Source: Promethearchaeota archaeon
Lineage (GTDB): Archaea > Asgardarchaeota > Lokiarchaeia > Sigyniarchaeales > SOKP01
NCBI GenBank assembly: GCA_016840695.1
Contig: JAEORV010000027.1
Location: 1-9,937, forward strand
Reading direction: 5' to 3'
Length of the DNA stretch: 9,937 bases
Of the stretch, positions 1 to 6,679 are shown one piece after another. Below the pieces are notes generated by a model. The model was not told where the DNA came from. It did no database searches and worked only from the letters and a program-made list of their open reading frames with translations. How positions within the stretch are numbered: position 1 is the stretch's first letter; every line of letters begins with the position of its first letter. The translations under genes and the position numbers were made by a program.

Positions 1-28
1 AAGAGAAAAAAAAAGGTTACCCATTATC
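1..28 (-). terminator. Poly-T terminator after the leftward dehydratase operon
   Basis: Read on the minus strand, the bases just after the stop codon of the 380-residue gene contain a run of nine T (plus-strand A run at 6-14) followed by a pyrimidine-rich tail. No GC-rich stem precedes it. A bare T run directly after a stop fits archaeal intrinsic termination; a bacterial Rho-independent terminator would usually need a hairpin. The site lies at the window edge, so anything further downstream is not visible. Confidence 0.45.
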
Positions 29-1171
29 TTATTCAATTTGTTCGATGAATGCTTCACAACGAGTTTTAAAACGACCAGTATCGCCTAAAAAGTAGTCCCG
101 GTCTAAAGATAATATCGGAACATTTGCTTCTTCTAACTCGTGCTCAAATATCATATTATCGCATCCGTGTGTATCACAAAATTCGATGCGCGTCGCAATA
201 ACTCCATCCACTTTAGCTTCCTTAATGAGATCGTTTAAAAACTTGGACCTATTCCCGTGGCGATTCATCATTCGGGGGCAGGATATTTTTTCATTGTATC
301 TTTTTGCTATTGCCCCCATTGGATCAGAGGTTCCTTCGTCTGTCAAGTCCCAATAGTTTCTCGTACCATAGCATAACATGTCAGAAACTACGAGCCCACC
401 AACGCCTTCGATGATATTTAGGAAGCTGGGATCGTCAATCACGCTTCCAATGAGTAGAATCCTTGCACGATAATCAGAGATTCCCTCTTTATTTTTCAAT
501 TGGTCAAAATAATTTTTTAGCTCTTGATTGACGATACTTTTAGGAACCGCCGCGTTTGCTATATTAATCTTTAACATGTCAGCGCCGTTAAGTTTCGGCT
601 TTTCAATAACCCTCAGTTTATGTATTTCTTTTAATAGTCTTCGATTTTCGTTGAGAAGTTTAATAGAATTGTTTAATTTTTCGTCCGAGATTTTTACATT
701 TATTGCGTTCTCCAAATTGGTTTTAAATATCCCAAATTCGTCTTTTAACCATTGTTCTCCTCTCTCAGTAACCAGATGAGGTATGGATAAGAAGAATAAA
801 GGGTAATCTTTGGGAAATCCCTCCATTTGCCCCAATATCTTATAATTGAAGATATCATATATTCTACGTGCATGGTCGCAACTATTTTGACACACTAAAC
901 CGTCAAGGAAGCTATATTTTCCACTCATGATTAAATCTAAGGTAGCTCTAATAAAAGAACAGTTAAACCGAGTCATTATAGTATCTGCTAAACTCGTTCC
1001 TTCTGCTTCCGTTCCTCTCATTCTATAGCCCATTACGTCTCCAGCAAGTAAGATTTCTTCGGGTGTATACGTACAATAATAACCCATTACTTTCTTACCT
1101 TGTTTCTTCCACTCGTCAATATATGGATTAGAGAGCGTCTCGGTAGTTTTCATTAATTCATCGAATGTCAT
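29..1171 (-). CDS. 2-hydroxyacyl-CoA dehydratase / benzoyl-CoA reductase, BcrC/HgdB-type Fe-S subunit
   Basis: This 380-residue protein belongs to the HgdB/FldC/BcrC family, the smaller Fe-S subunit of radical CoA-thioester dehydratases and class I benzoyl-CoA reductases, and is presumably cytoplasmic. It aligns without gaps to the rightward BcrC-type protein at 4209-5330 over the first 99 residues, sharing NPxIDxW (15-21), a GKK-x-x-GY block (25-31) and FLDG (88-91). Probable cluster ligands are C71 (NCSFIR), C98 (NSCD) and C332 (EFCD). C94 and C337 are extra cysteines. It is the last gene of a leftward group, 75 bp after the second B subunit, with no activase of its own. The ATG at 1171 is the first possible start because a TGA lies in frame three codons upstream, and it places NPxIDxW at the same distance as in the paralogue. 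The Shine-Dalgarno match is weak. Family assignment is secure; the substrate is unknown. Confidence 0.9.
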   Translation of the reverse strand: MTFDELMKTTETLSNPYIDEWKKQGKKVMGYYCTYTPEEILLAGDVMGYRMRGTEAEGTSLADTIMTRFNCSFIRATLDLIMSGKYSFLDGLVCQNSCDHARRIYDIFNYKILGQMEGFPKDYPLFFLSIPHLVTERGEQWLKDEFGIFKTNLENAINVKISDEKLNNSIKLLNENRRLLKEIHKLRVIEKPKLNGADMLKINIANAAVPKSIVNQELKNYFDQLKNKEGISDYRARILLIGSVIDDPSFLNIIEGVGGLVVSDMLCYGTRNYWDLTDEGTSDPMGAIAKRYNEKISCPRMMNRHGNRSKFLNDLIKEAKVDGVIATRIEFCDTHGCDNMIFEHELEEANVPILSLDRDYFLGDTGRFKTRCEAFIEQIE

Positions 1172-1175
1172 GATT

Positions 1176-1238
1176 TTTCATTCTTCTTTTTTTTTTGTTA
1201 TTATATTAATTTTATTCAATAAAAGCGTTTCATTCTTC
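1176..1238 (-). repeat. 11-bp direct repeat pair in the gap before the BcrC-type gene
   Basis: The minus-strand sequence GAAGAATGAAA occurs exactly twice, at 1238-1228 and 1186-1176, starting 52 bp apart inside a 75-bp gap. Each copy joins a purine-rich, Shine-Dalgarno-like GAAG to an ATG. The first ATG opens a five-codon reading frame (MKRFY, then TGA). The second opens a seven-codon frame (MKNHDIR, then TGA) overlapping the start of the 380-residue gene in another frame. Between the copies is a TATA-like stretch (about 1198-1213) and a minus-strand A10 run. A role in translation or transcription of the last gene is possible but unproven. Confidence 0.35.
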
Positions 1239-1246
1239 CTTTAGTT

Positions 1247-2551
1247 TTAAAACAATGTTTTTAAGAAAGTATCAACTTCTTTTTTAATAGTCCGAAAAGG
1301 ATTGACTCGCTTGTCGCCTACATCAACATCAATACTCAAGAGAGGTATTCCTAACTCGTCTCTTAATGCTTCTCTAAGTAATTGAACTATTGGTTGTAAG
1401 CTCTTACATGAAATGTGATTTGTGAAAATGGCGCAATCAGCTTTATACTCCCTTGAAAGAAAAACCGTATCTTCAACCATCTGGTTAGCGTATCCAGATG
1501 CTTGTCGAGCCATGGGATAATTGAGGCATTGTAAAGCCAATTGTTTGAATATATCGTCAATATCTTTATTAAGATTAATTGGATCGTGAAAGTTATAATT
1601 AAAAACATCAAATAAAATGGTAACTCCTCTCCTTCTGTCTAAAAAATTTGCGTATTTAGGTTTAAAATAAATGCACATATTAGGCCAGATAGAACGTATC
1701 TTCTCTTCGTTATCATTTGGTTTTATCCCCAGTTTATAATACTTCTTAGCGTACTGAAGTAGTTTTTCATAATAAATTGCCCTTTCTTGTCGAGCAGGTA
1801 AAGCTACGTTCATAGTAGCGTTAAGTAGAGCTACACCCGATCCTACGGGACATGGACAAGCCTTTTTTAACTCGTTTAATTCCCGCAATAGCGTTATATT
1901 TTTATTTTCGTATTCGATTGCTTTCTTGAATTTTTCTTCGTTAGGTTCTTGACCAAGAAAATCAGCTAATTCGTCTACAAAATTCGTAATCTCTCCGGTG
2001 AAATAATCCAAGGAGCGATCGTTGCGATAATAAGGCACGTCAAGAACCTTAACTTTTTGTTGCTCTTGTAAATATTGAAAAACAGGATAAGACGCGATAG
2101 TATTATCGCAAGGACCCGATGGAGTTGCGAGAAGATCAAATTTAAATAATTTCTCTAAACTCATCCCTAAAACTCCTTTTTGCGCAGAACAGGTATGAAA
2201 CGGACTTCCGTACGCTTCCATGTTATCAATATAAGATTCTATTCCGTGTTGAGCTATAATTGCAAATGCATAAGACATTGCTTCTACGCATACGGGAACC
2301 ACGTCAAAAAAATACAAGATTTCCGCGGGAAACGCAAAATGATGACCAACTACGGGCCAACCAGCTTCTTCTTTTTCGACGCAATCTTTTACATATGGGG
2401 CGAGCGCATCAACATAAAATTTAAGTATGGTATACTCATCATCTTCCCCTTCTACTTGATCGAGCAGAGTCAGTCCTCTTTCAGCAACTTCCATTAGCTC
2501 TTTAAGGGGAATAATTTTGCTATTATCATTCAAGTATTTATTTTCAATCAT
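1247..2551 (-). CDS. 2-hydroxyacyl-CoA dehydratase / benzoyl-CoA reductase, BcrB/HgdA-type Fe-S subunit (copy 2)
   Basis: This 434-residue protein is the larger (B/HgdA/FldB-type) subunit of the radical dehydratase/reductase family. Probable [4Fe-4S] ligands are C121 (HTCSAQKG), C148 (SGPCDN) and C382 (SCKSLQP), aligning with C112, C139 and C372 of the neighbour at 2650-3930. A conserved CPCPVG block lies at 232-237, and a double-Rossmann-like C-terminal part ends with LLREALRDELGIP (391-403) and DVDVGD. By hand count about 46 of its last 66 residues are identical to that neighbour, so the two are a recent tandem duplicate pair. The start ATG has a GTGAT element five bases upstream, complementary to the 16S 3' end. 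It is the middle gene of a leftward trio and would need an activase encoded elsewhere, plausibly at 6680-7462. The family is clear; the substrate and C-type partner are inferred. Confidence 0.9.
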   Translation of the reverse strand: MIENKYLNDNSKIIPLKELMEVAERGLTLLDQVEGEDDEYTILKFYVDALAPYVKDCVEKEEAGWPVVGHHFAFPAEILYFFDVVPVCVEAMSYAFAIIAQHGIESYIDNMEAYGSPFHTCSAQKGVLGMSLEKLFKFDLLATPSGPCDNTIASYPVFQYLQEQQKVKVLDVPYYRNDRSLDYFTGEITNFVDELADFLGQEPNEEKFKKAIEYENKNITLLRELNELKKACPCPVGSGVALLNATMNVALPARQERAIYYEKLLQYAKKYYKLGIKPNDNEEKIRSIWPNMCIYFKPKYANFLDRRRGVTILFDVFNYNFHDPINLNKDIDDIFKQLALQCLNYPMARQASGYANQMVEDTVFLSREYKADCAIFTNHISCKSLQPIVQLLREALRDELGIPLLSIDVDVGDKRVNPFRTIKKEVDTFLKTLF

Positions 2552-2617
2552 AGATAATCACGATGTAAGAAGTTTGATTTTAATGTAAATAAGTCTATCT
2601 TTTGAAATTACGTTAGT

Positions 2618-2624
2618 AAAAAAA
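2618..2624 (-). terminator. Possible weak terminator/attenuator (T7) between the tandem B subunits
   Basis: In the 98-bp gap between the two B-type genes the minus strand carries a run of seven T, about 25 bases after the stop codon of the upstream gene. No strong stem is apparent. It could allow partial termination and so unequal expression of the two copies, or it could simply reflect A/T-rich composition. A weak TATA-like stretch follows near 2588-2600, so an internal promoter for the second copy cannot be excluded. Confidence 0.2.
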
Positions 2625-2649
2625 CATGCACACAACTCAAAATAATGTT

Positions 2650-3930
2650 TCATGATGGGAATATTGTCTTTATAAAATTGTTCACTTCTCTTCTAATAGT
2701 CTTTAACGAGGTGTGTCTTGGATCTCCTACATCTACTTCGATACTCAATAATGGAATGTCCAACTCGTCTCTTAACGCTTCTCTTAATAGTTGCACCATT
2801 GGTTGCAGGCTTTTACATGCGTAATGGTTTGTAAAAATTGCTGCGTTTGCGTTATATTCTTTGGCAAGAAATAAATTATCTTGAATAAATTGATCGGCAT
2901 TTCCTTGCACTTGTCGAGTCATTGGAAAATTCATGCTCTGCCATGCTAACTGTTTAATGATGTCGTTCTCAGGTCGGTTAAGATTAATGGGATCAGCCGT
3001 CAAATAACTAAACACGTCAAACAAGACCGTTATGCCTCTTTTATCTAAATAGTCGCAATATAAAGGATCGAAATAAATCGTCATGTTTGGCCAAATAGTG
3101 CGTAAATTTTCTTTTCCTACTGGTTTTATCCCTTTTTCATAGTTTTCTTTAGCATATTTTAACATTTCTTCTAAAAATATCGTTCTTTCTTCGCGTCCTC
3201 TGAACATGACATTGGAATTAACATTAGTAGGAACAAATACCGAATCGATTGGGCAAGGTTCCGCCTTTTTTAATTCTTGGATTTCTTTTAGCATTAAGAG
3301 ATTTTTATTTTCAATTTCGATTGCTCTTTTAAAACTTTCTTTATTTGCTTCTTGTCCAAGAAGTTCTCCAATTTTATCTCTAACTCTCATTAGTTCTTCA
3401 GCATAAAATTCGTGACTACGTTCATCACGATAATAGGGCATATCAGCAATAACAATTTCAGGAGCTTTTTCTTGAAGGTACTTAAATGTGGGATAAGATG
3501 CAACCGCATTATCGCAAGGGACGGATGATATAGCAACTATATCAAATTTAAATAATTTGTTTAATATCATGCCCATGGCTCCTTTTTGGGAAGTACACGT
3601 GTGGAATGGATGCCCCCAATTGTCCATGATGTCATAATACTCGCCAGTAGCTGTCCCTATTGTATAAGAAACCGTTTCCATTACAACTGGTATACACTCA
3701 AAATAATAAAGTAATTCAGTAGGAAAGCCAAAATTAGTTGCTATGATTGGCAAATCTTGTTCAGCCTTATCAAGACTCTCTCTTAAGTACGAAATTAAGG
3801 ACTTCATATAATGATAGTGAGGAACCATTTGAGTACCTTTTGCTTTGTCCATTAAATTAACTAACATCTGACTTTCTTGTGCCATTAATATAAAAGGTTT
3901 TAATCTATCTTGCTTTTGGATGGTTTCCAT
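2650..3930 (-). CDS. 2-hydroxyacyl-CoA dehydratase / benzoyl-CoA reductase, BcrB/HgdA-type Fe-S subunit (copy 1)
   Basis: First gene of the leftward group; 426 residues, normal length for the B-type subunit. Probable cluster cysteines are C112 (HTCTSQKG), C139 (SVPCDN) and C372 (ACKSLQP). A PCPID block lies at 225-229, and the C-terminal LLREALRDELDIP and EVDVGD segments match its tandem paralogue at 1247-2551. The N-terminal portion (about 60-90, with GFPTELLYYFECIPVVME) corresponds to the CoA-thioester-binding front domain found in this family. The ATG at 3930 has a good GGAG Shine-Dalgarno sequence (3942-3939) eight bases upstream and a TATA-like box about 55-63 bases upstream. The family's chemistry is ATP-driven one-electron reduction of a CoA thioester, in a heterodimer with a C-type subunit. 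Which C-type subunit it pairs with (29-1171 or 4209-5330) cannot be read from sequence; operon membership favours the former. Confidence 0.9.
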   Translation of the reverse strand: METIQKQDRLKPFILMAQESQMLVNLMDKAKGTQMVPHYHYMKSLISYLRESLDKAEQDLPIIATNFGFPTELLYYFECIPVVMETVSYTIGTATGEYYDIMDNWGHPFHTCTSQKGAMGMILNKLFKFDIVAISSVPCDNAVASYPTFKYLQEKAPEIVIADMPYYRDERSHEFYAEELMRVRDKIGELLGQEANKESFKRAIEIENKNLLMLKEIQELKKAEPCPIDSVFVPTNVNSNVMFRGREERTIFLEEMLKYAKENYEKGIKPVGKENLRTIWPNMTIYFDPLYCDYLDKRGITVLFDVFSYLTADPINLNRPENDIIKQLAWQSMNFPMTRQVQGNADQFIQDNLFLAKEYNANAAIFTNHYACKSLQPMVQLLREALRDELDIPLLSIEVDVGDPRHTSLKTIRREVNNFIKTIFPS

Positions 3931-3938
3931 TTTGATCG

Positions 3939-3942
3939 CTCC
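3939..3942 (-). promoter_or_regulatory. Shine-Dalgarno site of the first leftward B-subunit gene
   Basis: The minus strand reads GGAG followed by eight bases and then ATG. This is a standard spacing, and it supports the start at 3930. Confidence 0.6.
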
Positions 3943-3960
3943 AAACTTAACGCTTTCTTT

Positions 3961-3993
3961 TTATTTAATGTTATTTAACTATAATTAAATATA
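3961..3993 (-). promoter_or_regulatory. TATA-like promoter with a 10-bp-spaced direct repeat for the leftward operon
   Basis: On the minus strand, TATATTTAA (3993-3985) is preceded by an A-rich stretch that could serve as a BRE. An initiation point about 25 bases downstream would fall near 3962, leaving a leader of about 30 bases containing the GGAG site. The plus-strand octamer TTATTTAA occurs at 3961-3968 and again at 3971-3978, exactly one helical turn apart and overlapping the expected initiation region. That is where an operator would be effective. In A/T-rich DNA such motifs also arise by chance, so this is a candidate only. Confidence 0.4.
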
Positions 3994-4059
3994 GATTTTT
4001 CTTTTAAATGTTAGCATGTTTATTTCCATAAGTATCAGTGTTTACAAAAATGTCAATTT

Positions 4060-4084
4060 TATTCTAAATGTTTTTATACATTAA
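4060..4084 (+). promoter_or_regulatory. TATA-like promoter overlapped by a short dyad for the rightward operon
   Basis: TTTTTATACA at 4071-4080, preceded by CTAAATG, resembles an archaeal BRE/TATA pair. Initiation would be expected near 4103, giving a leader of about 100 bases before the ATG at 4209. The box sits inside an inverted repeat, AATGT (4067-4071) and ACATT (4078-4082) with a six-base spacer, which could be a repressor site blocking TATA-binding protein. I see no convincing bacterial -35/-10 pair. This is inferred from composition and position only. Confidence 0.35.
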
Positions 4085-4194
4085 CAACATCAATAGATAT
4101 TAGTTCGTAGTGGAATTCTTAAGTTATTTATTCGTCATGACAGAAATTACATTGAAGTGACTGTATTTTTAACGAAATTCCACAAGTAAACAAA

Positions 4195-4200
4195 CTGGAG
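4195..4200 (+). promoter_or_regulatory. Shine-Dalgarno site of the rightward BcrC-type gene
   Basis: CTGGAG ends eight bases before the ATG at 4209, giving a standard ribosome-binding distance. It supports this start, which also places the NPxIDxW motif at the same residue number as in the leftward paralogue. Confidence 0.6.
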
Positions 4201-4208
4201 AATTAAGA

Positions 4209-5330
4209 ATGTCAGTTTTGAAAGAATTTGAAGAGGCAACTCCCCTTAAAAATCCTTGGATCGATAGTTGGAAAGAAGAGGGAAAAAAGATATTGGGATA
4301 TTTTTGCTCTTATATTCCAGATGAAATCATTCATGCTGCTGGTATTCTACCAGTAAGAATGAGGGCAACTGGGTGTACGGATACACCAATGGGGGATGCT
4401 TACTTAACGCCAACAGCGTGTAGTTATACTCGATGTTGTCTTGAGATGGCAAACAGAAGGCAATATAATTTTCTTGATGGCGCTATTTCCTGTAATAGCT
4501 GCGATCAAATAAGACGTCTGGATGACAACATCCGGATAAAAGCACCATTCCCTTATCAATATTTTATAGGTGTTCCGGGAAACATTAACGATTTAACCAT
4601 TGATTGGTTTAAACACGAATTAAACAAGTTTAAAACAAGCTTAGAAGAGAATTATAGTGTCGAAATCACTGATGATAAATTAAGGAGCTCTATTAAAACC
4701 TATAATGAATCGCGCGCGCTTCTTAAGGAACTATACATGCTCAGGAAAAATCCAAAACCCCCGATTTCTGGTACTGACATCATGAAGGTGCTTTTAACAG
4801 ACGTTTCTATTCCACGAGAACAATTCAATGAGCTTTTAAGAAAACTCCTCAAGGAACTCGATGGAAAAGAAGGTGAATCTAACCATAAAAGTAGGTTGAT
4901 GATAGTTGGAAGCCAGCTTGACGATCCGGAATATGTAAAAATTATCGAAGACCTTGGTGGATTGATAGTTGTGGACTCTTTTTGTCTTGGCACGAGAACC
5001 TTTTGGGATCAAGTTGACGAGACTAAAGATCCTTTAGACGCGCTTGCTGAGCATTACATGACAAGAGTGTCATGCCCAAGAATGTCCGGTAAGCAATCAG
5101 AGAGAGTAGATTTCGTAGCAGAATTGGTTAAAGAATTCGATGTTGATGGAGTAATTTTTCAAAGAATGAAGTTCTGCGCCCTCTGGTGGGCTGAAATTTT
5201 TATAATTCGTAAGAAATTGAAAGAGCTTGGCGTTCCTTTCTTGGATTTAGAAAGAGAATACGTTTTAAGCGGTGCTGGAGCCATGAAAACTCGAGTTCAA
5301 GGCTTTATGGAAATATTGGAGGCGAAGTAA
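4209..5330 (+). CDS. 2-hydroxyacyl-CoA dehydratase / benzoyl-CoA reductase, BcrC/HgdB-type Fe-S subunit
   Basis: This 373-residue protein is the C-type Fe-S subunit and the first gene of the rightward operon with its likely partner (5336-6661) and activase (6680-7462). Visible motifs are NPWIDSW (15-21), GKKILGYFCSY (25-35), RMRATG (50-55), ACSYTR (70-75), FLDG (88-91), NSCD (96-99) and KFCALWWAE (321-329). Likely [4Fe-4S] ligands are C71, C98 and C323. Extra cysteines sit beside them at C76, C77 and C95, with others at C33, C56, C259 and C289. The residue after the third ligand is Ala, where the leftward paralogue has the Asp I expect in this family. That residue is close to the cluster, so a shift in substrate or redox behaviour is possible. 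Benzoyl-CoA reductase and 2-hydroxyacyl-CoA dehydratase both remain possible functions. Confidence 0.9.
   Translation: MSVLKEFEEATPLKNPWIDSWKEEGKKILGYFCSYIPDEIIHAAGILPVRMRATGCTDTPMGDAYLTPTACSYTRCCLEMANRRQYNFLDGAISCNSCDQIRRLDDNIRIKAPFPYQYFIGVPGNINDLTIDWFKHELNKFKTSLEENYSVEITDDKLRSSIKTYNESRALLKELYMLRKNPKPPISGTDIMKVLLTDVSIPREQFNELLRKLLKELDGKEGESNHKSRLMIVGSQLDDPEYVKIIEDLGGLIVVDSFCLGTRTFWDQVDETKDPLDALAEHYMTRVSCPRMSGKQSERVDFVAELVKEFDVDGVIFQRMKFCALWWAEIFIIRKKLKELGVPFLDLEREYVLSGAGAMKTRVQGFMEILEAK
5318..5322 (+). promoter_or_regulatory. Shine-Dalgarno GGAGG inside the upstream gene; leaves TTG or ATG start open
   Basis: GGAGG lies within the last codons of the upstream BcrC-type gene. It is 10 bases before a TTG at 5333 and 13 bases before the adjacent ATG at 5336. 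Spacing slightly favours TTG and codon preference favours ATG; the proteins would differ by one residue. The arrangement indicates translational coupling. Confidence 0.5.
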
Positions 5331-5335
5331 AATTG

Positions 5336-6661
5336 ATGGATGAAGAAACATATCAAAAGTATAAAAAACTTGCGAGAGGAAGTTGGGGTAAGGAATTTTC
5401 CCTGTTAAAAATGATGTTTAATGGCTTCCTCGGGTTAATGAGGGAAGAAGAAGACATGGAATTTGAACTTCCCATGGAAACCATATTAAATATCTTACTA
5501 AATATTGGCAAGGCGCGAAAGCAAGGAAGGAAAATCATAATGTACCCTTTTAACTATGGTCCTGAATTATTCGTTACTATGGGTTTGCAACCGCTCATGC
5601 AAGAGATCTTTAGCGTTGGGTTAGCCCCTTTTCACATGAACGAGCCCTACCTTGATTTTTCCAATGAAATTGGGTATGGAGACAATCCTACTCTCTGTAA
5701 TGCGTCCAGACCTTTAGTAGGTGCTTATATGCAAGGTGCGGCACCAGTTCCCGATTATCTCTTTTTTCTATCGACGCCATGCAATTCACTTGCTATGAAC
5801 TATCAAGTTTTTGAGAGTTTATCTAATGTTCCAACATACAACATGGATGTCCCATATTGGGCAATTGAGGAGGATAGCGAGTTTTACGACGGGAAAGTGG
5901 TGGAATACATGACAAATCAATGCAAGGACTTTGTAACTTGGTTAGAAGATCAAACAAAGGAAAAATTTGAGATTGAAAAATTTCAACAAACCATGCTTCG
6001 GCTTAATCAAGCGAGGGAAAACATTAGGGACTTCAACGAAACACTTAAGAACGTCCCCTGCCCTGCTGGTAGCCAGACGGGATTTTGGAACTGGTTTTTC
6101 ATGTCAACTATTGGTGGTACACAAGAAGCTGTCGACGTTACAAAATTTGTTCGTGATAGTGCTATAGAAAACGTTAAGGAAGGGGTTGGCGGAATAGAGG
6201 ACGAGAAGTTAAGAATTGCGTGGCCTTACACGCATGTCTTCTTTGATCGAGATTTATTTCCATGGTTAGAAGAGACTTATGGGGCTATAGCAATACTAGA
6301 TATCTTAGGGAATTATCAAGTTGAACCCCATAACACATCAACATTAGAAAAATGTTACGATAGCTTGGCGAGGGGCACCTTAGATTATTCCATGATAGGA
6401 TCTTGTAGAGGTCCTGCTGAATATTACATTGAATACGTTATAAATTATGTAAAAGATTATAAGGTAGATTGCGTGATATATCCCATGCAATACGCGTGCA
6501 AACACGCTTTTGCAATGGCAAGAATAACTTCGGAGGCAGTTCGTGAAGCAACCGGAATACCATCTTTAATTTTTGGATGTGACCCGTACGATTCACGAGA
6601 AGTACCTCACGAAGCAATACAAGCAAAAATTGCTGAATTTATCGAGCAAGTAGTTTTATAG
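5336..6661 (+). CDS. 2-hydroxyacyl-CoA dehydratase / benzoyl-CoA reductase, BcrB/HgdA-type Fe-S subunit
   Basis: This 441-residue protein (442 if the TTG at 5333 is used) is a B-type subunit, translationally coupled to the C-type gene that ends five bases earlier. Numbering from the ATG, probable cluster ligands are C121 (TLCNASR), C149 (STPCNS) and C388 (YACKHA), equivalent to the three cysteines of the two leftward B-type proteins. A VPCPAGS block lies at 240-246, and the C-terminal core has IAWPYTHVFFD (294-304), DCVIYPMQYACKHAF and a terminal AKIAEFIEQVV helix. It is clearly more distant from the leftward pair than they are from each other: it has a longer N-terminal extension and lacks their NHxxCKSLQP and LLREALRDEL sequences. 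It therefore probably forms a separate heterodimer with the preceding C-type protein, activated by the next gene. Substrate not determinable from sequence. Confidence 0.88.
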   Translation: MDEETYQKYKKLARGSWGKEFSLLKMMFNGFLGLMREEEDMEFELPMETILNILLNIGKARKQGRKIIMYPFNYGPELFVTMGLQPLMQEIFSVGLAPFHMNEPYLDFSNEIGYGDNPTLCNASRPLVGAYMQGAAPVPDYLFFLSTPCNSLAMNYQVFESLSNVPTYNMDVPYWAIEEDSEFYDGKVVEYMTNQCKDFVTWLEDQTKEKFEIEKFQQTMLRLNQARENIRDFNETLKNVPCPAGSQTGFWNWFFMSTIGGTQEAVDVTKFVRDSAIENVKEGVGGIEDEKLRIAWPYTHVFFDRDLFPWLEETYGAIAILDILGNYQVEPHNTSTLEKCYDSLARGTLDYSMIGSCRGPAEYYIEYVINYVKDYKVDCVIYPMQYACKHAFAMARITSEAVREATGIPSLIFGCDPYDSREVPHEAIQAKIAEFIEQVVL

Positions 6662-6679
6662 AAGAGGTAAAAGGATTAA

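Noticed and set aside
528..779. Open frames on the strand opposite the dehydratase genes (for example 528-779, 2180-2497, 3206-3406, 4700-4993, 6940-7161).
   Set aside because: They lie wholly inside well-supported genes, have low-complexity or hydrophobic/serine-rich translations typical of antisense frames, and show no family motif.
1187..1196. Plus-strand T10 run that could look like a terminator.
   Set aside because: No plus-strand gene ends here. On the coding (minus) strand it is an A run just before a start codon.
4005..4072. Repeat of TAAATGTT at 4005-4012 and 4065-4072 as a possible operator pair.
   Set aside because: Only eight A/T-rich bases, 60 bp apart and with no symmetry; too weak to separate from chance.
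4110..4183. 8-bp inverted repeat GTGGAATT (4110-4117) / AATTCCAC (4176-4183) in the leader of the rightward operon.
   Set aside because: The arms are 58 bases apart and do not extend. An 8-bp match is expected roughly by chance in a 278-bp A/T-rich region, so it is not called as a structure.
29..5330. Calling one of the C-type subunits a double-cubane cluster protein (DCCP) because of its extra cysteines.
   Set aside because: Both sit next to B-type partners, as in heterodimeric dehydratases, whereas DCCPs are, as I recall, homodimeric; I cannot align the ligand set without a reference. Kept only as a question in the findings.
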